64,000 bases of DNA from CAVVAE01 sp963746185 (GCA_963746185.1 CAVVAE010000002.1:744001-808000), one strand, 5' to 3'. Shown: positions 41,302 to 50,751, counted from the stretch's first letter. The notes: generated from the letters alone by a model not told the origin. Translations and numbers: made by a program.

Positions 41302-42040
41302 CGCGTCGCCAAGCCCTGAGCCGGGCGAGTTGGTCGAGCAAGATCGGCGCCGCCAGCAGGGCGGCGAGGTCGAACCATCCGTAGCCTCCGGCCGCGCCAG
41401 ACGGCGGATTGCCAATCGTGACGAGACCCGTCGGGTCGTGGGTCTGCCATGTCCAGGTGCCCAGCGCCGTACCCATCAGCTCGAGGTAGGTCACCACGAC
41501 GAACGCGCCGACGTACAACCCCTGCGACGGGCCCCAGAGGATGAAGCCCACCAGGCAGAGGTACCAGAACGCTCCGAGGACGTCCTGCCGCTCGGCCAGA
41601 AACAGCCCGTACGCCGCATAAGCGCCACCGACCACCAACACCGTGGCGGCACAGGCGCGGGAGTGTGCACGGACGAACGCCGTGCGGCCGATCGTCAGGG
41701 CTGCGAGGTACACCAGCCCGTGGCCGGGCGGGACGTACATCGGCACGTTGTCGAACCGGTAGAGGTAGACCTCGAGCAGCGGCGAGAAGGTGTACTCGAC
41801 GGCCGTGGCGAACACCACGACGACGGCGGTCTGCATGCGAACGAGACCCGACTCGCGGCTGAGGATACCGAGCAGGACGACCCAGGTGAGGATGCCCAAC
41901 ATTCGCTGAACGGCCAGGGTCGAGCCGGAGTCGATGATCAGCACGGCATTGATGCAGCCGATGGCGACGGTGACGATGATGGCCGACGACAACGCGGATC
42001 GGGACCGGCGCAGCGCCGGCGCGTCCAGTACGGTCGTCAC
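41264..42040 (-). CDS. Hypothetical multi-spanning membrane protein
   Basis: About 258 residues with seven or so hydrophobic segments. Notable loops are EYTFSPLLEVYLYRFDNVP and VPPGHGLVYLAAL; the latter is reminiscent of intramembrane enzyme active sites, but no family motif is complete. I chose the GTG at 42040; the longer frame has no ribosome site. Function unknown. Confidence 0.72.
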   Translation of the reverse strand: MTTVLDAPALRRSRSALSSAIIVTVAIGCINAVLIIDSGSTLAVQRMLGILTWVVLLGILSRESGLVRMQTAVVVVFATAVEYTFSPLLEVYLYRFDNVPMYVPPGHGLVYLAALTIGRTAFVRAHSRACAATVLVVGGAYAAYGLFLAERQDVLGAFWYLCLVGFILWGPSQGLYVGAFVVVTYLELMGTALGTWTWQTHDPTGLVTIGNPPSGAAGGYGWFDLAALLAAPILLDQLARLRAWRRVSPRDRRADLSG

Positions 42041-42138
42041 AGCATCATCCTCGCAGGTCAGGTGTGCGAGGCCTATCGCACGCCCACTCGCGGGACTACT
42101 GTCGAGTAGGGGCAAGAACTGCTTCATGGAGGTTCCCA

Positions 42139-42570
42139 ATGCACATCAAGGACGTGCTGCACACCAAGGGCGATGACGTCATCACGGTCACGCCCGACAC
42201 GACCATCCGCGACTTGATCAACCTGCTCGCGGAGCACAACATCGGTGCTGTCGTCGTCAGCACCGACGATGAGCCTGTCGCGGGGATCGTCTCCGAACGC
42301 GATGTGGTCCGCGCCCTGATCGAAGGTGTCGAGGTGCTCGACACACCCGTCTCGCGGATCATGACCGTCGAGGTCCGCACGGTTGCCCCCGAGACGTCCG
42401 TGCACGACCTGATGAAACTGATGACCGAGCACCGCATCCGCCATGTCCCTGTCGTGGTCGACGGTGGCCTGCATGGCCTGGTCTCGATTGGCGATGTCGT
42501 CAAGTCGCGTATCGGGGAGCTGGAGTTCGAACGCGACCAGCTGACGTCCTACGTCTCCAACGCGCAATAA
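42139..42570 (+). CDS. CBS domain protein
   Basis: A 143-residue protein made of two CBS motifs (about 5-60 and 70-125) that usually bind adenosine nucleotides. No other domain is fused. Motif ends GIVSERDVVRAL and GLVSIGDVVKSRI are clear. A GGAGG ribosome site precedes the ATG. Role unknown; small stand-alone CBS proteins often act as energy sensors. Confidence 0.92.
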   Translation: MHIKDVLHTKGDDVITVTPDTTIRDLINLLAEHNIGAVVVSTDDEPVAGIVSERDVVRALIEGVEVLDTPVSRIMTVEVRTVAPETSVHDLMKLMTEHRIRHVPVVVDGGLHGLVSIGDVVKSRIGELEFERDQLTSYVSNAQ

Positions 42571-42590
42571 CCGCTACTAGGGTGGCTGGC

Positions 42591-42965
42591 ATGACTCCCG
42601 ACAAGCCAGAGATCGACTTCCCCGACTCCCCTCCGCCGAGTGACCTCGAGGTGACTGACCTCACCGAGGGCGACGGCACGGAGGCCACGTCCGGATCCAC
42701 CGTCGTCGCACACTACGTCGGAGTTGCCCACTCCACCGGCGAGGAGTTCGACGCGTCGTACGGCCGAGGCGAGCCGCTGTCGTTCCGGCTCGGCGTCGGT
42801 CAGGTGATCGCCGGCTGGGACCAGGGGATCGCCGGGATGAAGGTCGGTGGCCGCCGTCGGCTGGTCATCCCACCCCACCTGGCGTACGGCGACCGAGGCG
42901 CCGGCTCCGCGATCGCTCCAGGCGAGACGCTGATCTTCGTCGTCGACCTCGTCGACGTGCGCTGA
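42591..42965 (+). CDS. FKBP-type peptidyl-prolyl isomerase
   Basis: A 124-residue single-domain FKBP of the small actinobacterial type, cytoplasmic (no signal peptide). Key residues of the binding pocket are present: EFDASYGRGEP, FRLGVGQVIAGWDQGIAGMK, and AYGDRGAG. The ATG at 42591 is preferred to a GTG nine bases upstream. Confidence 0.93.
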   Translation: MTPDKPEIDFPDSPPPSDLEVTDLTEGDGTEATSGSTVVAHYVGVAHSTGEEFDASYGRGEPLSFRLGVGQVIAGWDQGIAGMKVGGRRRLVIPPHLAYGDRGAGSAIAPGETLIFVVDLVDVR

Positions 42966-43001
42966 GTCGCGTCCGCTCAAGACTCCTCTCTGTGAGTGGC
43001 C

Positions 43002-43523
43002 ATGACGCGGCTGTTCGTGGCTCTGGTGCTGCCACCCGATGTCGAGTCCGATCTCGATGACGCGGTGGACGCCGTACGAACGGCGCACTCAGATCTCCGC
43101 TGGGTGAAGCCTTCGCGATGGCACGTCACGTGTGAGTTTCTTGGCGAGTGCGGTCCGCACGAGGTTGAGCGCCAGCTCCGCCGCTGGGAGCGTCGCGCCA
43201 ATCGCAGCGCACCGATGGAACTGAGGTTGGCCGGCGCAGGCGCCTTCCCGCACACCTGGATGGCGCGAGTGCTGTGGATGGGACTAGGCGGTGAGGTCGT
43301 GGCCTGGCGGCGACTCGCGTCCCATGGCCAGGCCCCGCATGTGACGCTGGCAAGGACCCGGCTCCGTGCCGACCTCACCGGACTCGTCGACGAGCTGGGC
43401 GGCTATGCCGGTCCAGCCTGGACCGCGACCGAGGTGACCCTCATGGAGTCTCACCTGCGCGGCAGCCGTGACCGCGGCCCGCGCTATGAGCCGTTGGCGT
43501 CGTTCCCGCTAGGCGGCGCCTGA
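43002..43523 (+). CDS. thpR: RNA 2',3'-cyclic phosphodiesterase / 2'-5' RNA ligase family
   Basis: A 173-residue 2H phosphoesterase with two HxT motifs: HVTCEFLG (H41) and HVTLAR (H113). In this family it opens 2',3'-cyclic phosphates on RNA. The ATG at 43002 gives the usual TRLFVAL start. The end overlaps the S4 protein gene on the other strand by 40 bases. Confidence 0.92.
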   Translation: MTRLFVALVLPPDVESDLDDAVDAVRTAHSDLRWVKPSRWHVTCEFLGECGPHEVERQLRRWERRANRSAPMELRLAGAGAFPHTWMARVLWMGLGGEVVAWRRLASHGQAPHVTLARTRLRADLTGLVDELGGYAGPAWTATEVTLMESHLRGSRDRGPRYEPLASFPLGGA

Positions 43524-43744
43524 CCCGGTGCTGTCACGACGTACGACGTCGGGCCCATCGCGACCACATCGCCCGCTGACAGTTGAGCGCCCCGCCGGGT
43601 CTCGATCCTGCCGTTGACCAGGACCGTCTCTGTTGCCAGCAGCGCCTTCACGTCGCTCCCCTGGTCGACCGCGTCGGCGAGCTTGAGGAACTGGCCGAGG
43701 CGGATTCCTTCGCCACGGATGCCTACTTCGCGTGGAGTGCACAT
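43484..43744 (-). CDS. S4-domain RNA-binding protein (YbcJ-like)
   Basis: An 86-residue single S4 domain with the pattern IRLGQFLKLADAVDQGSDVK, then VLVNGRIETRRGAQL. Such small S4 proteins bind RNA and are found next to many different genes. Its tail is small and polar. The 3' end overlaps thpR. Confidence 0.87.
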   Translation of the reverse strand: MCTPREVGIRGEGIRLGQFLKLADAVDQGSDVKALLATETVLVNGRIETRRGAQLSAGDVVAMGPTSYVVTAPGQAPPSGNDANGS

Positions 43745-43829
43745 CGCCTCATCGTGCCAGCCCGTTTCGCTGCGCTGTCGCTTGAGCAGGTGTTAGACAG
43801 GAGCAACGCCGCCAGAAGGAGGCTTTGTC

Positions 43830-44894
43830 GTGCTTGCTGTCATCGGGATGGTTTCGACGGTTCTCCTGTCGGGGTTTGTCTTTCCCGGCGACGTGCACGA
43901 GGAAGAGCCGACCACCGCCGCGACGAAATTCACGCAGAGTCAGACCCTCCGGCTGCGAGCTGCGATCAGGCAGCTGCCGACCGCCGGCGAGACGAGGACC
44001 GGGTACGACCGCGACAAGTTCACGTTGTGGGTCGACGCCGACTCAGACTGCCAAGACACCCGCGACGAGGTGCTCCGCGCTGAGTCGCGGACCACGCCGA
44101 CTGGGACCTGCGACATCACGCACGGCCGCTGGCTTTCGTACTACGACCAAGAGGTGTGGACCAACTCGTCGGACGTCGACATCGATCACTTGGTGCCCTT
44201 GGCCGAAGCGTGGGACTCCGGCGCCCGGCGTTGGAATGCAGCGACTCGCGAGCACTACGCCAACGACCTGGGCGACCGGCGGACGCTCGTCGCGGTCACC
44301 GACAACGTCAACCAGTCCAAGGGTGACCAAGACATCCGCGAGTGGAAGCCGCAGCACAAACTCTGCCGCTACCTGACCGAGTGGGCAGCCGTGAAGACAC
44401 GGTGGTCGCTGCGCGTCGACGTCGCCGAGAAGCGTGCGATGCGGCGCCTGGCCGCGGACTGCCCCAACCCTCGCCTGCGCGTGAACAAGGCGACAGTCCG
44501 GCTGCGTCATTCCGACCCGCCGGGAGGCGGAGGCGGCGGCGACCAACTCGGCCGGCGGATCAGCATTAGCAAGGTCGTCTATGACCCGCCTGGCACGGAC
44601 ACCCTGAACGCCGAGACGTTGACACTCACCAATCGAGGCCAAGCCGTGCCGCTGGCCGGATTCAAGCTCCGTGACTCCGCAGGGGCTCTCTACCGCCTAC
44701 CGTCGTACCGGCTGCGACAAGGACACAGCGTCGTCATGCACTCCGGCGACGGTCGGCAACGTTCAGGCCACCTGTACGCCGACTGGGGCTTCACGTGGAA
44801 CAACACCGGCGACACCGCACGCCTCAACAACCCGAGTGGCACGCGGATCGACAGCTGTCACTGGGGAGATGGCTCAGGCACCACGACGTGTTGA
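43830..44894 (+). CDS. Secreted HNH (GmrSD-C-like) nuclease with lamin-tail domain
   Basis: A 354-residue exported protein. It has a short N-terminal signal, a DUF1524/GmrSD-C HNH nuclease domain (about 35-215) with DVDIDHLVPLAEAWDSGA and an NDLGDRRTLVAVTDNVNQSK metal finger, a Gly-rich linker, and a C-terminal lamin-tail (LTD) beta-sandwich (about 240-350). LTD domains attached to secreted nucleases are common in actinobacteria and probably bind DNA or the surface. It starts with GTG. Confidence 0.9.
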   Translation: MLAVIGMVSTVLLSGFVFPGDVHEEEPTTAATKFTQSQTLRLRAAIRQLPTAGETRTGYDRDKFTLWVDADSDCQDTRDEVLRAESRTTPTGTCDITHGRWLSYYDQEVWTNSSDVDIDHLVPLAEAWDSGARRWNAATREHYANDLGDRRTLVAVTDNVNQSKGDQDIREWKPQHKLCRYLTEWAAVKTRWSLRVDVAEKRAMRRLAADCPNPRLRVNKATVRLRHSDPPGGGGGGDQLGRRISISKVVYDPPGTDTLNAETLTLTNRGQAVPLAGFKLRDSAGALYRLPSYRLRQGHSVVMHSGDGRQRSGHLYADWGFTWNNTGDTARLNNPSGTRIDSCHWGDGSGTTTC

Positions 44895-44896
44895 TG

Positions 44897-46375
44897 TCAC
44901 GTCTGCAGTGACGCGGCCCGGAGCTCTCTGATCTGGGCAGCGATCTCGGCGACGACAGCACGAGAGAACTCCTCGGGCTCTTCGGCGGCGTCTGGTCGCT
45001 CGGGTACGACCCGGTGCACGATTCCCGCGGCCTGCAGGTCAAGCGAACCGATCCCTTGCCTTTCGGCCAGATCTGCTGCGTGCAGCGCATCGCCGTAGAC
45101 GATGGCGCTGGCACCCTCAGGCGGCAACGGCGACAGCCACCCGTGCTCGGCAGCGATGACGCGCTGGGCCGGCAGCAACGCGAGCGCCCCGCCGCCACAA
45201 CCCTGGCCCAGGATCACCGACACCGTAGGCACGGTGAGTGTGGAGAAGTCAGCAAGGCAGCGAGCGATCTCGCCGGCCAACCCTCCTTCCTCCGCGTCCC
45301 TCGAGAGGTCAGCACCCGGGGTGTCGATCACCGACACGAGCGGCAGGCCCAGCTCTTCAGCCATCCGCATCCCCCGCCTCGCCTCACGCAACGCCGCCGG
45401 ACCCATCGAGGACTCGGGTGTCTGGTTGCGGCGATCTTGCCCGACGAGGACGCATGGCACCCCGTCCAACCGCGTCAACGCGAGCAGCAGGCCGGCGTCA
45501 TGCTCGCCATCCCCGGTCCCCCGGAGCGGCACGGTCTCTCCCGCGCCGAATCGCAGCAGCTCCCTCACCCCGGGACGTTCAGCACTGCGGGTGCGCTCGA
45601 CCGAGTCCCACCGTGTCCAGGGTGGGTCGTTCGCAGACTGAAGCCCCGGTCGTCGCTCGAGCTGCGATGACGGAGTCTCGCCCATCAAAAGGTCAAGGAA
45701 TCGGCGTGTCAGGCCGGCCAAGTCCTCAACGGGAACTACGGCGTCGAGAATCCCCTTGTCCACAAGGTTTTCAGCCACCTGGACGCCGTCGGGGAACGGC
45801 TGGCCGTGCAGAGTCTCATAGACCTTGGGACCCAGGAAACCGATCAGCGCACCGGGCTCACCGACGGTCACGTGACCGAGCGATCCCCACGATGCGAGCA
45901 CTCCCCCGGTCGTGGGATGGCGAAGATAGACGAGATAGGGAAGTCCTGCGTTGCGATGGGCCACCACTGCACGCGAGATCTCCACCATCTTCACGAACGC
46001 CCGGGTGCCTTCCTGCATCCGAGTTCCGCCGGAGGCGGTCGCCGCCAGCAGCGGAAGTCGTTCGCGAGTGGCGCGCTCGACAGCGGCAACGATCCGATCA
46101 GCCGTATCCGCACCGATCGAGCCGCCGAGGAATCCGAACTCACTCGCGATGACGGCTGCACGATTGCCGTGCACGTCGCCGCTGCCCGTGAGGACGGCCT
46201 CATCGGTCCCCGCGCGATCCCGGGCTTTGCGAAGCTGCTCGGCGTACGACGCTGGCTGCGACGAGATGTCGATCGGTTCGTCCCACGTGACGAACGAACC
46301 GGCGTCCACCACGAGGTCGATGAGCTCACGAGCGCTGTGGCGGTGCGCCATCACGGGGTCCGGTGAGGCATCCAA
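44897..46375 (-). CDS. Fused acetyl-CoA carboxylase carboxyltransferase (beta-alpha), AccD3-like
   Basis: A 492-residue carboxyltransferase with the AccD-like half (1-250; SGGTRMQEGTRAFVKMVEIS, GFLGPKVYE) joined to an AccA-like half (about 260-485; DTPGADLSRDAEEGGLAG, ILGQGCGGGALALLP). This single-chain form resembles mycobacterial AccD3. It uses carboxybiotin and an acyl-CoA; the biotin carboxylase and carrier are elsewhere. The AccD half lacks the zinc-ribbon cysteines of bacterial AccD. Nine bases separate it from the permease gene upstream. Confidence 0.9.
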   Translation of the reverse strand: MDASPDPVMAHRHSARELIDLVVDAGSFVTWDEPIDISSQPASYAEQLRKARDRAGTDEAVLTGSGDVHGNRAAVIASEFGFLGGSIGADTADRIVAAVERATRERLPLLAATASGGTRMQEGTRAFVKMVEISRAVVAHRNAGLPYLVYLRHPTTGGVLASWGSLGHVTVGEPGALIGFLGPKVYETLHGQPFPDGVQVAENLVDKGILDAVVPVEDLAGLTRRFLDLLMGETPSSQLERRPGLQSANDPPWTRWDSVERTRSAERPGVRELLRFGAGETVPLRGTGDGEHDAGLLLALTRLDGVPCVLVGQDRRNQTPESSMGPAALREARRGMRMAEELGLPLVSVIDTPGADLSRDAEEGGLAGEIARCLADFSTLTVPTVSVILGQGCGGGALALLPAQRVIAAEHGWLSPLPPEGASAIVYGDALHAADLAERQGIGSLDLQAAGIVHRVVPERPDAAEEPEEFSRAVVAEIAAQIRELRAASLQT

Positions 46376-46384
46376 CTCATCGCC

Positions 46385-47722
46385 CTAGATCCAGCCAGGC
46401 AAAACCAGGAAGGCCCAGGCGAGGAATGGTCCCACCGCCACCACGATGAAGCTGTAGGTGAGGATCTGCTTGTAGAACTTCTCCTCGGGGATCGAATCTG
46501 GGCGGTTCGCGAGCACCAGCGCACCGTTGGTCGAGAACGGGCTGACGTCGACGATCGTCGACGAGACCGCGACGGCCGCCACGATGGCGATGGCACTGAT
46601 GCTGTGTTCGGTCACCAGCGGAATCGCGAGCGGGATGATGATCGGCAGAAGCGCCGTAGACGACGCGAAGGCGGAGACGACGCCACCCACGTAACACAGG
46701 ATCAACGCCCCGAGGGCGGCTGCTCCCAACCCCGCGGCCCAGTTTCCGACGTACTCCGGAGAACCCGCGGTTTGGAGGACTGTGGCGTAGGTGGTGACAC
46801 CAGCGACAAGCAGAACGGTCGGCCAAGCAATCTCATTCACGGCATCCCTTTGCTTGCGAGGCGACAAGATCGCCAGCGCGACCGCAGCGGTGATGGAGAC
46901 GAAGCCGATGTTCTTGTCGAAGTAGAGCGCCACGACGGCGACCCCAAGGAAGGCGATCAGTGTCAACAGCTGCTCGGTCTGCATACCTGACGTCGGAGCT
47001 TCCGTCTTTTCCGCCGTCGCTACGTTTCCGCCCTTGCCGGTGTTGGACGACGCCGGCGCGGAACCCCCGCTAAGGCCTCCCACGGCGACGCCGTCGTCTT
47101 CGTCAGTGATGCGTCGCGACATCAGTTCTCGACCGCCAAGCAGCACGAACAAGATGACCGCCAACAGGAAGTTGAACACCAAGCTGGCGATGAAGATGGT
47201 GACTTCGCCGGCCGGAAGCCCTTCGTCTTTGACCACTTGGTTGGTGATCGTCCCGTAGATGCTGATCGGGGAGAACCCGCCGGCTTGCGCGCCGTGGACC
47301 ACGAACATCCCCATCATCAGCGGGTTGATCTGGTAGCGGGCAGCGAATCCCAGGGCGATCGGAGCGATGATGGCCACTGCCGCCGGACTGGCGGCGCCAA
47401 TGGCAGTAAGAACCCCGGTAACAGCGAACATCACCCACGGGATCAGCACCACGCGCCCGCGGACGGCTGTCACCGCCCCACCGACAATGAGGTCAACCGT
47501 CCCGTTCCGCTTGGCGATGGCAAAGAGATAGGTGACCCCGATCAGCGTCAACACCAGGTCGGCGCTGACGCCTGCCAGGATCTCCTTCTCGTCAAGCCCC
47601 AAGGACCACACCCCGACGAACCACGCCGCCACGTAGGCGAGTGCCCCCATGTTGATCGGAAGGACCGTGCCGACGACAAAAAGCGCCACCAAGGCCAGGA
47701 TTGCTACCCATTCCTGCGACAT
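46385..47722 (-). CDS. SLC13/MatC-like dicarboxylate permease
   Basis: A 445-residue membrane protein with about eleven helices and a soluble loop near the middle (around 205-240). The first half resembles the MatC N-terminal dicarboxylate-carrier domain (ADLVLTLIGVTYLFAIAKRNGT, GAASPAAVAIIAP). The second half has ASSTALLPIIIPLAIPL and VDVSPFSTNGALV. The substrate is probably malonate or a similar dicarboxylate. It is cotranscribed with the carboxyltransferase and divergent from the FadR-type regulator. Confidence 0.85.
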   Translation of the reverse strand: MSQEWVAILALVALFVVGTVLPINMGALAYVAAWFVGVWSLGLDEKEILAGVSADLVLTLIGVTYLFAIAKRNGTVDLIVGGAVTAVRGRVVLIPWVMFAVTGVLTAIGAASPAAVAIIAPIALGFAARYQINPLMMGMFVVHGAQAGGFSPISIYGTITNQVVKDEGLPAGEVTIFIASLVFNFLLAVILFVLLGGRELMSRRITDEDDGVAVGGLSGGSAPASSNTGKGGNVATAEKTEAPTSGMQTEQLLTLIAFLGVAVVALYFDKNIGFVSITAAVALAILSPRKQRDAVNEIAWPTVLLVAGVTTYATVLQTAGSPEYVGNWAAGLGAAALGALILCYVGGVVSAFASSTALLPIIIPLAIPLVTEHSISAIAIVAAVAVSSTIVDVSPFSTNGALVLANRPDSIPEEKFYKQILTYSFIVVAVGPFLAWAFLVLPGWI

Positions 47723-47781
47723 CGTCGCTCCTCTCGGCGTGAGCAGCGGCGAAGGTACGGGGTGCGGCGGCTACCACGCGC

Positions 47782-47836
47782 GTTGGACTAGAGGACTAGC
47801 CAATAGGTATCCTGTCCAACTGTCAATACCCTAGGC
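47782..47836. promoter_or_regulatory. Divergent promoter/operator region between permease and FadR genes
   Basis: GTTGGAC (47782-47788) and GTCCAAC (47814-47820) form an inverted repeat, and GGTAT/ATACC is another nested pair. FadR-type regulators bind such A/T-poor palindromes between divergent genes. The regulator's own ATG follows at 47839, so the right arm is very close to it. Confidence 0.35.
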
Positions 47837-47838
47837 AG

Positions 47839-48546
47839 ATGACTCGTTCCCACGACCCGGCTGGTCTCAAACGCATTATGCGGCCGCGTCTGTACGAGCA
47901 GGTTGCGCAGCAGATCACGCAGTGGGTGAGCGAAAACGGCCTGCAGGCAGGCGACCGGCTGCCCCCCGAACGCGAGCTCGCCGTACGTCTCGGGGTCAGC
48001 CGCGCCACCGTCAGCCAGGCCTTGGTCGCGCTCGAGGTCTTGGGCGTCCTGACCGTCCGACATGGCGACGGAGCTGTTCTCGTGGAGCTCACCCGATCGT
48101 CGAAGGTGATCCCGGCGTTGCGGAGCCACGCGTCTCGCGTCCCCGACATCCTCGACGCCAGGGACGCGTTGGAACCCAAGCTCGCCTCACTGGCAGCAGA
48201 GCGACGCACAGAGGATGACTTGCAAAAGATCGACGCGGCTATCGCCGCCATGCAAGCCGACATCGAACAAGGCGGTCGAGGCGTCGAGGGCGACGAGCTC
48301 TTTCACGCAGCCGTCACGGGAGCCGGTAAGTCCTCGCTCCTCGAAAAGATGATGCACGAGATCAGTGACTTGATCTTGGAGACCAGGATCGAATCGCTGG
48401 CTCAGCCGGGCCGCCCGCAAGCGTCACTGGAGGGTCATCGCGCGATCGCCGAGGCAATTCGCAGCAGCGATCCCCAAGGAGCAGCCCGCGCGATGCGTGA
48501 GCACATCACGTTGGTCAGCAACGTGGAGTGGCTGCGCGAGGACTAG
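47839..48546 (+). CDS. FadR/GntR family transcriptional regulator
   Basis: A 235-residue regulator. The N-terminal winged helix (about 12-80) shows RLPPERELAVRLGVSRATVSQAL, followed by the all-helical FCD effector domain with the metal-binding histidines (around FHAAV and GHRAI). It is divergent from the MatC-like permease and probably controls it. The TauE/SafE gene follows 28 bases later. Confidence 0.92.
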   Translation: MTRSHDPAGLKRIMRPRLYEQVAQQITQWVSENGLQAGDRLPPERELAVRLGVSRATVSQALVALEVLGVLTVRHGDGAVLVELTRSSKVIPALRSHASRVPDILDARDALEPKLASLAAERRTEDDLQKIDAAIAAMQADIEQGGRGVEGDELFHAAVTGAGKSSLLEKMMHEISDLILETRIESLAQPGRPQASLEGHRAIAEAIRSSDPQGAARAMREHITLVSNVEWLRED

Positions 48547-48574
48547 ACGTGCAAGCTGTCAGGGCGGCCGGCGA

Positions 48575-49354
48575 GTGACCGGCCTCGAGATGCTGACCGT
48601 TGTCTTCGCCGGTCTGGGCGCCGGCTTTGTCATCACGGCGATCGGCGCTGGATCCCTGGTGAGCTTCCCGATTCTTCTCGCGGTCGGCATTCCGCCGGTG
48701 ACCGCCAACGTCTGCAACACGGTCGGCCTCGTGCCGGGCGGCATTACGGGCACTTGGGGATACCGCAGCATGATGCAAGGACGCGCATCGTGGGTGAAGA
48801 CCGTGTTCGTGACCAGCGCTGGTGGCGCGGTCGTCGGAGCGCTGCTGCTGCTCGTGCTGCCACCCGAAGCCTTCGAGGCGATCGTCCCGCTGCTGGTGAT
48901 TTTCGGATCCATCCTCGTCGGGGTCCAACCGCTGATTTCGCGCCTCCTGCGACGTCGAGCGGCGGCCGCCGGTACGACACGCAGGACAGCCTCAGATGGG
49001 CGACTCCCGACACGCCTGGTCGGAGTCTCCAGCCTGTTGGGCGTGTACGGCGGCTACTTCGGCGCCGGGCAGGGAGTCTTGCTCGTCGCCGGTCTCGCCC
49101 TCGGGATCGACGAGGATCTTCAGGTGATCAACAGTCTGAAGAACCTGGCAATCCTGTCGTCGAACATCGCCGCCAGCTTGGTGTTCGTCGTGATTGCAGA
49201 CCTTGACTGGCAGGTGATCGGACTGATCGCGGCTGGATCAGTTGTCGGCGGTTGGCTCGGTGCTCTGGTGGGCCTTCGCCTGCCGGCGGCGCTCTTCAGA
49301 TTCCTCGTGGTGACATTTGGGCTGGCCGTGGGCATCCGCCTCCTCATCACCTGA
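48575..49354 (+). CDS. TauE/SafE family sulfite/organic-acid exporter
   Basis: A 259-residue membrane protein with about eight helices and the family's repeated halves (GAGFVITAIGAGSLVSFPIL and VYGGYFGAGQGVLLVAGLALG). Members move sulfite, sulfoacetate or similar anions. Starting at the GTG at 48575 removes a non-hydrophobic extension. Being in the same direction after FadR suggests a common regulon. Confidence 0.87.
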   Translation: MTGLEMLTVVFAGLGAGFVITAIGAGSLVSFPILLAVGIPPVTANVCNTVGLVPGGITGTWGYRSMMQGRASWVKTVFVTSAGGAVVGALLLLVLPPEAFEAIVPLLVIFGSILVGVQPLISRLLRRRAAAAGTTRRTASDGRLPTRLVGVSSLLGVYGGYFGAGQGVLLVAGLALGIDEDLQVINSLKNLAILSSNIAASLVFVVIADLDWQVIGLIAAGSVVGGWLGALVGLRLPAALFRFLVVTFGLAVGIRLLIT

Positions 49355-49371
49355 GCGCCGCCGCGTAGAGA

Positions 49372-50751
49372 TCAGCGTTCGGCAGGCACGGGTTCACGGC
49401 TCTCTGTTTCGTGGCTGTCTTCACCGTAGACGTCGCCTGCCGCGAAGGCTGCCTCATCGAAGGGCTCATCACCAGCGAAGACCCGCTCGGCCTGTTCTTT
49501 CTCGAACTGACCTGTCCAGTGGCCCACCAGGACCGTCGCCACTGCGTTGCCCGCGAAGTTGGTGAGCGCCCTGGCCTCGGACATGAACCGGTCAATGCCC
49601 ACGATGAGCCCGACGCCCTCGACCAGATCGGGCCGGTGGGACTGCAGTCCGCCTGCCAGCGTGGCCAGCCCTGCGCCAGTGACTCCAGCAGCGCCCTTGG
49701 AGGCGATGATCATGAACGTCAGCAGCGAGATCTGCTGGCCGATGCTGAACGGCTGGTCGAGAGCTTCGGCGATGAACAGCGACGCCATGGTCAGGTAGAT
49801 CGCCGTACCGTCGAGGTTGAAGGAGTAGCCCGTGGGAACGGTGATGCCGACGACCTGTTTCTTGACGCCCAGATGCTCCATCTTGCCGATAAGGCGAGGC
49901 AGCGCTGTCTCCGACGAAGACGTGGACACGATCAGCAGGAACTCACGGCCCAGGTAGCGCAACAACTGGAAGATCGAGACGCCTGCGACAACACGCAGGA
50001 TGGTGCCAAGCACGACAAGCACGAAGATCGCGCAGGTGGCGTAGAAAGCGAGCATGATCTGAGCGAGTGCCTGCAAGGCGTCCCAGCCCGTTTCGCCGAC
50101 CACCGCTGCAATGGCGCCGAAGGCGCCGATCGGGGCTACCCACATCACCATCGACAAGATCTTGAACACGAGTCGCTGCAGGTGCCCGACTCCGGTGAGC
50201 AACGGCTCTCCGCGGACGCCAAGTGCCTGGATTCCGAAGCCGACCAGCAACGCGATGAAGACCACCTCGAGCACGTCGCCAGACGTGAGCGAAGAGAACA
50301 TCGTCGTCGGGATGATGCCGAGCAGGAACTCCGTTGTCGACCCAGCCCCTTCAGCAGCTTGCTCCTGGGCTGCGGAGCGCCCCGTCTCGCTGAGCTCCAA
50401 CCCCGAACCGGGCGTCACAAGATTGCCGACTACGAGTCCGATGGCCAGCGCGACCGTCGACATCACGAGGAAGTAGGCCAAGGCGATGCCACCGACCTTG
50501 CCGACGCTCGCGGCCTGCCGAACGGAGCCGATGCCAAGGACCAGCGTGCAGAAAATGATGGGACTGATCATCATCTTGATCAGCGCGACGAACCCATCGC
50601 CGAGTGGCTTAAGTTCGACCGCGAAGTCGGGAAAGAGGAAGCCGACGGCGATGCCGAGCAGGACAGCGGCTATCACCGCCAGATAGAGGTAATGGGTCCG
50701 ATCTCTTCGGACTGTGGTGTCGCTTGGGCTGGTTCCTGGGGTGGATGACAT
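49372..50751 (-). CDS. Dicarboxylate/amino acid:cation symporter (DctA/GltP type)
   Basis: A 459-residue SLC1-type transporter. HP1 serine-rich motif STSSSETALPR, the TM7 motif GYSFNLDGTAIYLTMASLF, and HP2/TM8 with ARALTNFAGNAVATV are all intact. This fits sodium- or proton-driven import of C4-dicarboxylates or glutamate. Its tail is acidic and long. It converges on the TauE/SafE gene. Confidence 0.93.
   Translation of the reverse strand: MSSTPGTSPSDTTVRRDRTHYLYLAVIAAVLLGIAVGFLFPDFAVELKPLGDGFVALIKMMISPIIFCTLVLGIGSVRQAASVGKVGGIALAYFLVMSTVALAIGLVVGNLVTPGSGLELSETGRSAAQEQAAEGAGSTTEFLLGIIPTTMFSSLTSGDVLEVVFIALLVGFGIQALGVRGEPLLTGVGHLQRLVFKILSMVMWVAPIGAFGAIAAVVGETGWDALQALAQIMLAFYATCAIFVLVVLGTILRVVAGVSIFQLLRYLGREFLLIVSTSSSETALPRLIGKMEHLGVKKQVVGITVPTGYSFNLDGTAIYLTMASLFIAEALDQPFSIGQQISLLTFMIIASKGAAGVTGAGLATLAGGLQSHRPDLVEGVGLIVGIDRFMSEARALTNFAGNAVATVLVGHWTGQFEKEQAERVFAGDEPFDEAAFAAGDVYGEDSHETESREPVPAER

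Noticed and set aside
45238..46366. Plus-strand frames within the carboxyltransferase gene
   Set aside because: Arg/Ser-rich shadows with no motif, opposite an intact conserved gene.
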